Positions 8,467 through 14,569 of a stretch of DNA of 19,713 nt are shown piece by piece. The notes under the pieces were generated by a model. It made no database searches. It was given only the letters and a program-made list of their open reading frames with translations, and was not told the DNA's origin. The DNA is from JAAYAY01 sp964429355 (GTDB lineage Bacteria > Planctomycetota > Planctomycetia > Pirellulales > Thermoguttaceae): NCBI GenBank assembly GCA_964429355.1, contig CAYSCH010000155.1, positions 1-19,713 on the forward strand, given 5' to 3'. The translations under genes and the position numbers were made by a program. The first letter of the stretch is position 1; each line of letters starts with the position of its first letter.

Positions 8467-10392
8467 ATGAGATACCCAGGACTGCTTGTTCTTCTGATTC
8501 CATGCCTGCTGAGTTTTGCCCCGTTTTCCCATGCGGCTGAGCCGGCCGGCGGCCCGCGCCCAAACATCCTCTGGCTCACCGCCGAGGATCTCAGCCCGAA
8601 CCTCGGCTGCTACGGTGACAGCTACGCGCGCAGCCCGAATCTGGATGCCTTTGCTCAGGCAGGTATCCGTTACACGAAGACCTTTGCCACCGCGCCGGTC
8701 TGTTCGCCGGCCAGGTCTTGCCTGATCACCGGCATGTACGCCACTTCGCTCGGCACGCAGCGATTGCGCAGCCAGTTTCCCGTTCCCGCGCATGTCCGCG
8801 GCTTCAGTGCCTTTCTTCGTCAGGCCGGCTACTACTGCTCGAACAACGTCAAGACCGACTACAACCTGCGGGGCGAAAGGGCGTTTATCGCCGACGCCTG
8901 GAACGAGAGCTCGGCCACCGCCCATTGGCGCAAACGGCAGCCGGGACAACCCTTCTTTGCCGTGTTCAATTTCATGACCACCCACCAGTCGCGGACCAGC
9001 GTCTGGCCCCACGAACAGTTCGAAAAGGAAATCGGGGCACGACTCTCGCCGCGGGATCGCCACGATCCTGCGAATGCCAATCTTCCCCCCTACTATCCCG
9101 ACACGGCCGAGGCCCGCCGCACCTGGGCTCGCTACCATGACTGCATCACCCGTATGGACCAGGAAGTGGCCGAAATCCTCCGCCAGCTCGAGGCCGACGG
9201 ACTGGCGGACGATACGATCGTGTTCTTCTACGGCGACAACGGCATGGGCATGCCGCGCGGCAAGCGGCTGCTCTACGACTCGGGGTTGCACGAACCGCTC
9301 ATCATCCGCTTTCCCGAGAAATGGCGGCATCTGGCACCGGCAGATCCCGGAACAGCGAACGATCGCCTCGTGAGCTTCGTCGATTTCGCTCCCACGGTGC
9401 TGAGTCTCTGCGGCCTGGAGATTCGCCAGCACATGCAAGGTACCGCCTTTCTCGGCCCTGCCGCAGGCGAGCCGCGCCGGTTCGTCTACGGCGCCCGTGA
9501 CCGGGTCGACGAAGTTTTTGATCTCTCCCGCTCGGTGCGCGACGGCCGCTGGCTCTACATCCGCAACTTCATGCCCCACCTTTCCTGGATGCCCCCCGAA
9601 CGTTTCTCGGACGGCTCCACCTTCCGCCAGGAGCTGAAACAGCTTGCTGCCGACGGCCGGCTGGGCTCCGATCAGCTCACCTATGCAGCTCCCCGCCGCG
9701 CCTTGGAGGAACTCTACGACACGGTCGCTGACCCCCACCAGATCCGCAATCTGGCCACATCGCCCGACCAAGGCGAGGTTCTCGAAGCGATGCGGGCGGA
9801 GCTGCAGGGTTGGATCCTCGAAGTCCGCGACGCCGGTTTTCTCACGGAACCCCAGGTCTGGCAGCGTCTGGGAGATCGTTTGACTCCTTTCGAACTTGCC
9901 CGCGACGAGAGTCTCTATCCCCTCGCCCGTTTACTGGCCGCCGCCGATGTTGTCGGCCGCGCCGCTCCCTGGCGGCAACAGTTAGCGCTCCTGGCCGACG
10001 CAGATGACGGCGTGCGGTATTGGGCGGCGGTCGGCTGCAGCGCCGCGTCCCGCCTGCCTGATTCGGCCCGCACGGCCCTTCGTGAGCGGCTGTCGGACTC
10101 CGTCCCGGTGGTACGGATCGAAGCCGCCTTCGCATTGGCTTCCCACGGCGAAACAGCAGAATCCCTCCCCGTCCTGGCGGATGCCCTCAGCGGTGACCAG
10201 CCCGAGGTTGCCCTCCATGCCGCCCGAGCGTTGGAACTCCTCGGTCCCACGGCTCGCCCCTTGCTTCTTACCCTCCAGCAAGTTCTCGATCGTGTCCGCA
10301 AGACCGATGAGACAAGCGACAGCATGATGTTCCTCCGCTTCAGTCTCGAAGCTTCCGTCGAAGCCCTCACCGGCCAAAAGACGAGCCAATAA
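8467..10392 (+). CDS. Secreted sulfatase (heparan N-sulfatase-like) with HEAT-like C-terminus
   Basis: This is a type I sulfatase of 641 residues that hydrolyses sulfate esters or sulfamates, probably of polysaccharides. A signal peptide covers 1-23 (cleavage near SHAAEP). RPNILWLTAEDLS at 31-43 supplies the first metal ligands (Glu40-Asp41 in place of the usual Asp-Asp). CSPAR at 79-83 is the formylglycine motif, with Cys79 to be oxidised by a maturation enzyme not in this window. Further active-site candidates are Lys129, His173, Asp257-Asn258 and Lys266. Overall it resembles the N-sulfoglucosamine sulfohydrolase group. After the sulfatase fold (to about 460), residues 500-605 form alpha-helical HEAT-like repeats (VRYWAAVGCSA, VVRIEAAFALASH, VALHAARALELLG). 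The ATG at 8467 is preferred to the one at 8452 because AAAGG lies 7 bases before it and the signal peptide follows at once. The frame upstream of 8452 is not sulfatase-like. Confidence 0.93.
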   Translation: MRYPGLLVLLIPCLLSFAPFSHAAEPAGGPRPNILWLTAEDLSPNLGCYGDSYARSPNLDAFAQAGIRYTKTFATAPVCSPARSCLITGMYATSLGTQRLRSQFPVPAHVRGFSAFLRQAGYYCSNNVKTDYNLRGERAFIADAWNESSATAHWRKRQPGQPFFAVFNFMTTHQSRTSVWPHEQFEKEIGARLSPRDRHDPANANLPPYYPDTAEARRTWARYHDCITRMDQEVAEILRQLEADGLADDTIVFFYGDNGMGMPRGKRLLYDSGLHEPLIIRFPEKWRHLAPADPGTANDRLVSFVDFAPTVLSLCGLEIRQHMQGTAFLGPAAGEPRRFVYGARDRVDEVFDLSRSVRDGRWLYIRNFMPHLSWMPPERFSDGSTFRQELKQLAADGRLGSDQLTYAAPRRALEELYDTVADPHQIRNLATSPDQGEVLEAMRAELQGWILEVRDAGFLTEPQVWQRLGDRLTPFELARDESLYPLARLLAAADVVGRAAPWRQQLALLADADDGVRYWAAVGCSAASRLPDSARTALRERLSDSVPVVRIEAAFALASHGETAESLPVLADALSGDQPEVALHAARALELLGPTARPLLLTLQQVLDRVRKTDETSDSMMFLRFSLEASVEALTGQKTSQ

Positions 10393-10774
10393 GTGGGCGT
10401 CACTCTCAGATTTCCCCAAATAACCTATACGGTTACCCTATCTTGACAAGCGATCGGGATAGGGGCAGGCGGAGCACGGGGACGGCGGCCAGTAATTTCC
10501 CGGTCGGAGCGGCCCCCCGCGTCTGGGCCTGATGGCCTCGAAGCCCATCAATCCGAGCGGCTCCGGGCAATGGACTGACCCTCCGCCGGCCCAGATTGGG
10601 CTGGCGGCGGGTGCCAGGAGAGGGCGATGATCGTGAAATCGGTGGGAAGAGTCTCTGGCCCCCTTGCTTTTTCTCGGACATTCGGTCACAAATCATCATG
10701 GTACTTTCATGTGATGACCTCTGGCCGACGTGGGCTTTGCAGGAATTGCATGGTTCTTCCGAAGGAGACCCGAA
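10393..10774 (+). promoter_or_regulatory. Structured leader of the RRM protein gene
   Basis: This 382-base gap has no gene but two good hairpins. One is at 10436-10464 (CCCTATC/GATAGGG, 7 bp) and may end the sulfatase transcript. The other is at 10583-10607 (CCGCCGGCCCA/TGGGCTGGCGG, 11 bp with one G-T pair, loop of three). An AAGGAG site at 10762-10767 sets the start of the RRM gene. A TTGACA at 10443-10448 lies inside the first hairpin but has no suitable -10 box. Long structured leaders are known for some cold-induced RNA-binding proteins; that role here is inference. Confidence 0.4.
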
Positions 10775-11101
10775 GTGGCGAAGAAGCTATACGTCGGCAA
10801 CCTGTCTTACGACTCGACCGACAGCGATCTGCGAGAATTGTTCGAGGAGCATGGGGCGGTTGAGTCTGCCCAAGTCATCATGGACCGGGATTCTGGCCGT
10901 TCCAAGGGTTTCGGTTTTGTCGAGATGCCCAACGACCAGGAGGCCCAGGCGGCCATGAATGCCCTGAACGGGCAAGAGGTTAACGGGCGGGCGCTCACCG
11001 TCAACGAAGCCAGGCCGCGGGAAGACCGTGGTGGCGGCGGCCGGGGCCGTGGTGGCTACGGCGGTGGCGGAGGTGGTGGTGGCGGCAGACGACGCTACTA
11101 G
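10775..11101 (+). CDS. Single-RRM glycine-rich RNA-binding protein
   Basis: The 108-residue cytoplasmic protein holds one RNA recognition motif (residues 3-78). RNP2 is LYVGNL (5-10) and RNP1 is KGFGFVEM (44-51), with the aromatic residues that stack on RNA. A tail of Gly, Arg and Tyr (85-108, RGG-like, ending GRRRY) should add nonspecific RNA binding. Cyanobacterial and planctomycete relatives include cold-induced RNA-binding proteins and act as RNA chaperones. The start is GTG at 10775-10777: AAGGAG lies 7 bases before it and translation then begins (M)AKKLYVGNL, as in homologues. An ATG 45 bases upstream would add residues unlike the family. A strong hairpin lies 31 bases after the stop. 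Confidence 0.95.
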   Translation: MAKKLYVGNLSYDSTDSDLRELFEEHGAVESAQVIMDRDSGRSKGFGFVEMPNDQEAQAAMNALNGQEVNGRALTVNEARPREDRGGGGRGRGGYGGGGGGGGGRRRY

Positions 11102-11124
11102 TCGGATGTAGCGGGACCGAAACC

Positions 11125-11161
11125 AAAAAAAGGCCCTCGCCACAAAGAGAGGGCGAGGGCC
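11125..11161 (-). terminator. Intrinsic terminator (minus-strand T-run), possibly shared
   Basis: A perfect 10-bp stem (11132-11141 with 11152-11161, GGCCCTCGCC) with a 10-base loop is followed on the minus strand by seven T residues (11131-11125). On the plus strand the same hairpin lies just past the RRM gene but has no T-run after it. The orientation therefore points to a minus-strand transcript from the right. The nearest promoter for one is at 11547-11574. Confidence 0.85.
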
Positions 11162-11540
11162 GAATACTCATCTTGGGATCGAATTCCATTCCACCGCAAG
11201 TCAACTGTGGCACATTCAAGCAAGGCCCATTGCGGGCGTATCTCGCATCACTGTCGCTAGACATAGCTGAACGGGATGCTGAGTTACTGTAGTCGCAGGA
11301 TGACACCCAAGTTGAAGTGCAACGGAACAGCTCGTATCCAAGCGGGGCAGGGGCGTCAGAAAACAGGTCTTGTTGCGAAGACCGACCACCCTGCCGAAGA
11401 TCAACAAATGGGGTCCACTTTGAAGAGCCGGACAAGTTCAGGCTCTTCCCAGAAACATGTCCAATGGTTTTTCGATATTTGTCCTCCCGTGGTAAGAGGA
11501 AAAACACACCAAAAAACACTGAGGAACTCAGAGTTCCTTC
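11125..11540 (-). ncRNA. Predicted structured non-coding RNA of about 410 nt, class unknown
   Basis: A near-consensus promoter predicts a start near 11540, and a textbook intrinsic terminator ends the unit at about 11125. Between them are stable hairpins. The first is at 11522-11538 (AGGAACT/AGTTCCT, right at the 5' end). The second is at 11422-11448 (GAAGAGCC/GGCTCTTC, 8 bp). The third is a two-part stem at 11346-11395: outer GGCAGGG/CCCTGCC and inner GGTCTT/AAGACC. No open frame inside has a ribosome site. The longest frames run through the terminator and are low in hydrophobic residues. I looked for signatures of RNase P RNA, tmRNA, SRP RNA and 6S RNA and found none. It may be a new planctomycete RNA, or a divergent member of a known class. 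Confidence 0.6.
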
Positions 11541-11546
11541 ACTCGT

Positions 11547-11574
11547 ATTATAAACCGCCTCGGACGGCCGTCAA
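11547..11574 (-). promoter_or_regulatory. Near-consensus sigma70 promoter of the predicted RNA
   Basis: Read on the minus strand, TTGACG (11574-11569) is followed by 16 bases and then TATAAT (11552-11547). Eleven of twelve hexamer bases match consensus, which is striking in such GC-rich DNA. Transcription should begin near 11540. No protein start follows at a sensible distance. Confidence 0.75.
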
Positions 11575-11718
11575 GTCAGCAATGTTCGCAATAGCACACG
11601 GAGCGGAGAGACCCTCCCAAAGGAGGATTGGCCCCCGTCGAAGCACCGTTCCGCGACACGTCGCTGGGCCTTTTTCACGGGCCGTGCGGTTTTCGACTCC
11701 GGGGCGAGTGTCACTAGT

Positions 11719-11817
11719 ACGACAGCGCCAAGTCGCGGAAATGCCACTATATGTTGGGATGACAGCAGCGATAGCAGCCCAATCCATTGTATGAAAGTCG
11801 CGACTTAGCGCTGTCGT
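11719..11817. repeat. 99-bp element with 19-bp inverted repeats (MITE-like)
   Basis: The left arm 11719-11737 (ACGACAGCGCCAAGTCGCG) and the right arm 11799-11817 are inverted copies with one mismatch. They flank 61 bases of unrelated sequence with no open frame. The size and layout resemble a miniature inverted-repeat element or the fused ends of a lost insertion sequence. No clear target duplication is seen. It lies 12 bases past the stop of the second sulfatase, so it could also act as that gene's terminator, although no T-run follows. Confidence 0.55.
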
Positions 11818-11829
11818 TCCAGCCTGTCC

Positions 11830-13248
11830 TCACTTCGCCTTTTCTGCCTCGGCCGCCTTCTTCACTGCCTGCCAGGCCTCTTTCGTATCGAGCGCCACGC
11901 CCGGATCGCCTTGCGACGTCATCCACCGATCCAATTCGGCGCTCAACCTGGCCTTTACTTCGGCAAACGCAGGATCGCCGGCGAGGTTTTTCATCTCGCT
12001 GGGATCTTCCGAGGTGTGGTAGAGTTCCTCGGCAGGGCGCCGCATGTAGCGGTGGATGAGCCGGTAAGCCTGTTGATTCTCGCCCGCCATGTACATCCAC
12101 CGTGCCCAGTAGGGATTGTGCTCCTCCAGGCCCATGATGTGCCGTTCGATGTAGGTGGCCTCCGGAGTGAGGTTGCGGATATAGCGAAATTTGCCGTCAC
12201 AGACCGAGCGGATCGGGTAGGGCGGGCCTTCGGGCACGTTGTTGTGCATGGCGTAGGCATACTGCCGATGGGTGTTTTTCCGGCCCAGCAGTACAGGAAG
12301 GAAGCTGCTTCCGTCGAAGTTTGCCGAGTCGACGATCCCGCCGGCGGCCTCGATGAGCGTGGGCAGCACGTCGGCATATTGGATGATCGCGTCCGTTCGC
12401 TTCCCCGGCGCGATCCTGCCGGGCCAACGAGCGACCATGCCGGTGTGCACCCCCGTATCCCAGTTCGTCCACTTGCACCCCGGGAACTGGGCTCCCTGCT
12501 CGGACGTGAAAAGGACCAGCGTGTCGTTGGTGCGGCCCGTCGCCTCGAGGGTCGCCAGGACTTCGCCGACCTGAATGTCGAGATACTCGATCTCGGCCAG
12601 GTAACGGGCGAAATCTTCACGGGTCTGGGGCAGGTCGGCGAGGTTGGGAGGAAGCTTCAGCGTCTTGCGGTCAAAGTGGCCAGGATCGCCCACGGTCCAG
12701 ACCACGTGGGGCACCACCAGGGCCACGACCAGGCAGAAGGGTTGGTTGGGATCGCGGCCCATGAACTCCCGGATGCCGGTCGGATCGTGTTCGGCGGTCG
12801 GGGCGACGCAGTTGCGCTGGTAACCCTCGACCATCTCGAAGGGGAAACTGGCCTGCGGCACCAGGTGAGTCTTGCCGGCGATTCCCACCCGGTATCCCAG
12901 GTCGCCCAGCCAGTGGCAGGTGCTCCGGGTGCCGGGCCTGGCCGCCGAGTGGTTCCAGCAGGCGCCGCTCCGCATCGGGTAAAGACCGGTGTGCAGTTCG
13001 GTTCGGCAGGGCAGGCACATCGACATGGCCACGTAGGCCCGATCGAAGATCAGTCCTTCCGCCCCAAGCTGGTCCAGATAAGGCGTCTTGACGTTCTGCC
13101 CACCCCATAGAGGCAGGTCGCGTGCCGTGGCATCGTCGGCCATGATGATGAGGAAATTGGGCCTCTCCGCGGCCTGGGAGCAGGACGTCATGCCGTGGAG
13201 GAGAATTGCCAGAAGCATCGGAAACGACATGAGCTTGGGCAGAAGCAT
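11830..13248 (-). CDS. Secreted sulfatase (type I, second copy)
   Basis: The 472-residue product has a hydrophobic signal segment (residues 7-27, TSCSQAAE; cleavage by signal peptidase I likely, a lipoprotein form less so). RPNFLIIMADDA (29-40) gives metal ligands Asp38-Asp39. CLPCR at 78-82 fits the CxPxR formylglycine motif, with Cys78 as the residue to be matured. GKTHL (125-129) and VVPHVVW (178-184) hold the usual Lys and His. At the second metal site the sequence is TSEQGAQFPGCKW (248-260), with Glu250-Gln251 where many sulfatases have Asp-Asn or Asp-His. It is not a close copy of the plus-strand sulfatase and lacks HEAT repeats. The ATG at 13246-13248 has GGAG 7 bases upstream, which makes it preferable to the longer frame start at 13320. 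The C-terminus is Lys/Ala/Glu-rich. The substrate is unknown, but sulfated glycans are likely. Confidence 0.93.
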   Translation of the reverse strand: MLLPKLMSFPMLLAILLHGMTSCSQAAERPNFLIIMADDATARDLPLWGGQNVKTPYLDQLGAEGLIFDRAYVAMSMCLPCRTELHTGLYPMRSGACWNHSAARPGTRSTCHWLGDLGYRVGIAGKTHLVPQASFPFEMVEGYQRNCVAPTAEHDPTGIREFMGRDPNQPFCLVVALVVPHVVWTVGDPGHFDRKTLKLPPNLADLPQTREDFARYLAEIEYLDIQVGEVLATLEATGRTNDTLVLFTSEQGAQFPGCKWTNWDTGVHTGMVARWPGRIAPGKRTDAIIQYADVLPTLIEAAGGIVDSANFDGSSFLPVLLGRKNTHRQYAYAMHNNVPEGPPYPIRSVCDGKFRYIRNLTPEATYIERHIMGLEEHNPYWARWMYMAGENQQAYRLIHRYMRRPAEELYHTSEDPSEMKNLAGDPAFAEVKARLSAELDRWMTSQGDPGVALDTKEAWQAVKKAAEAEKAK

Positions 13249-13355
13249 GCGGAGGCTCCGGCGGAGGGAGGAGGGTTCACCTTCTGAGCCATTTCTAGCA
13301 CACACGCTCGTGTGCGGCAACGTTCAGAATCGACGCGATGACCGTGGAGGCCGGT

Positions 13356-14483
13356 TCAACAGATTCTGCGGCCGGTCTCGATCGAAAGGACGCGAGCCTT
13401 CACCGCGGGCTCTCTCTCCACCGAGAGGATTCGATTCAGGTTGTCACGGGCGTCGGAGTAACCGGGAACCAGTTGCAGGGCGCAGCGGAAGGCGTTGGCC
13501 GCATCTTCCCAGTGTTGTTGCTTTGCCAGGACGTTTCCGAGATTGTTCCATGCTTCTGCATAGGAGGGATCTCGGTCGAGGGCGGCCCGGTAGCTGGCCG
13601 CGGACTGGTCGATCTGGCCGAGTCCGAAGAGGACATTCCCCAGGTTGAATCGCAGCACCGGGTCGTCGGGATCCCGCTGGATTGCCTGGTGATACACGTC
13701 GGCCGCCCGATCGAGGCAGCCGGCATCTTCCAGCGCCAGGGCTTCGTCGAAAAGCGCTTCGGCATCGTCGGCGGTCTGGGGTATCAGGATCGTCTCGCAG
13801 GGGTCGTCGGAGTGGAAGTCGAAGCGAAGCTGGCCGTTCAGTTCGACGAGGTTTCTGCCCATTCGAACCAGAAGCCGCCCGTCGTGCTGGAGACGATCCA
13901 ATTGAGAGAAAGGCAGCTCGCGGTCCGGCAGGCAGGCCTGCACCTGCTCCATTCCATCGCGGATCTCGGAGAGCTTTGCTCCTTTGGAGAGGAGATCGCA
14001 AAGTTTCCTGGCGTCGGATACCTTATGGAAGTCGAAGAACGGAAAGCGGTGGATGGTCCTGGCCGGCTGGAGGATCCCGAGCCGGAGCCAGCGGCGGAGG
14101 CGGGGAGCGGGAATGCCGAGTGCGGCGGAAACCTCGGCCATGGTCAATTGGCCGTGGAGCCGGCGGTCGTGTTCGAGGAGGCCGACGAGCTTGAGAAACT
14201 CGTTTTCATCAAGGAACTCGATTGGGTAGCCCAACGCGCGGAGCGATCTTGCTCGCCGGAACGCGGCCGACGGGGACCCGTCATGCATCGTCGGCCAGCC
14301 GTCGCCTCCCACCACCAGGATTGCTGAACCGCGGGGCAGGCGATGGATGAATTGCCCTCCGCACGCCTCGACGACCTGCCTGATTTCGGTGTGGGTCATC
14401 GACACGAAGCGGCCGGTGACACCGACCCGTTTGTCGCGCAGACACTGCCGATGGTCATTGTCGGGTTGTTTTCGTTCGGTCAT
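13356..14483 (-). CDS. BRCT + MerR-type HTH + TPR protein
   Basis: The 375-residue protein joins three modules. A BRCT-like domain at 14-100 begins RDKRVGVTGRFVSMTHTEIR and includes the CGG turn (41-43); it is of the type found in NAD ligases and replication factor C. A MerR-like DNA-binding segment at 112-180 reads LTMAEVSAALGIPAPRLRRW and then LGILQP. Three TPR units lie at about 243-272, 277-306 and 311-340 (the second and third contain FNLGNVLFGLGQ and AWNNLGNVLAKQ). It may be a scaffold or regulator that brings DNA and partner proteins together. It follows the ligase gene on the same strand. The ATG at 14481-14483 has GGAAAG nearby. A second ATG at 14568-14570 overlaps the ligase stop as TGATG and would add 29 residues by coupling, so the start is uncertain. 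A 6-bp hairpin (13298-13315) lies past the stop. Confidence 0.88.
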   Translation of the reverse strand: MTERKQPDNDHRQCLRDKRVGVTGRFVSMTHTEIRQVVEACGGQFIHRLPRGSAILVVGGDGWPTMHDGSPSAAFRRARSLRALGYPIEFLDENEFLKLVGLLEHDRRLHGQLTMAEVSAALGIPAPRLRRWLRLGILQPARTIHRFPFFDFHKVSDARKLCDLLSKGAKLSEIRDGMEQVQACLPDRELPFSQLDRLQHDGRLLVRMGRNLVELNGQLRFDFHSDDPCETILIPQTADDAEALFDEALALEDAGCLDRAADVYHQAIQRDPDDPVLRFNLGNVLFGLGQIDQSAASYRAALDRDPSYAEAWNNLGNVLAKQQHWEDAANAFRCALQLVPGYSDARDNLNRILSVEREPAVKARVLSIETGRRIC

Positions 14484-14569
14484 GCTCTTTCCGTCAACTC
14501 CGGCACTCCCCCCCGTCAAGCTCAACCAGTCCGGCGGCAACTCAGCAACCGGCGCCGGGCACCGGCGCA

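Noticed and set aside
8428..9771. 447-codon minus-strand open frame opposite the HEAT-tailed sulfatase
   Set aside because: Antisense shadow; no domain and unusual Gly/Arg/Val composition.
10443..10448. TTGACA as a promoter for the RRM gene
   Set aside because: No -10 box lies 16-18 bases downstream and the hexamer sits inside a hairpin loop.
11001..11519. 172-codon minus-strand frame across the predicted RNA
   Set aside because: It starts at GTG without a ribosome site, runs through the intrinsic terminator and continues antisense into the RRM gene.
11125..11540. RNase P RNA, tmRNA, SRP RNA or 6S RNA
   Set aside because: The size could fit RNase P or tmRNA, but the conserved P4 strands, the CCA end and the SRP tetraloop region are not recognisable.
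11276..11794. 172-codon plus-strand frame between RRM gene and sulfatase
   Set aside because: It crosses the promoter, the RNA hairpins and the inverted-repeat element; no protein-like pattern.
11911..13110. 399-codon plus-strand open frame opposite the second sulfatase
   Set aside because: The sulfatase on the minus strand has all catalytic motifs; the opposite frame has none.
13338..14327. 329-codon plus-strand open frame opposite the BRCT/TPR gene
   Set aside because: Shadow of a clear TPR and BRCT reading on the minus strand.
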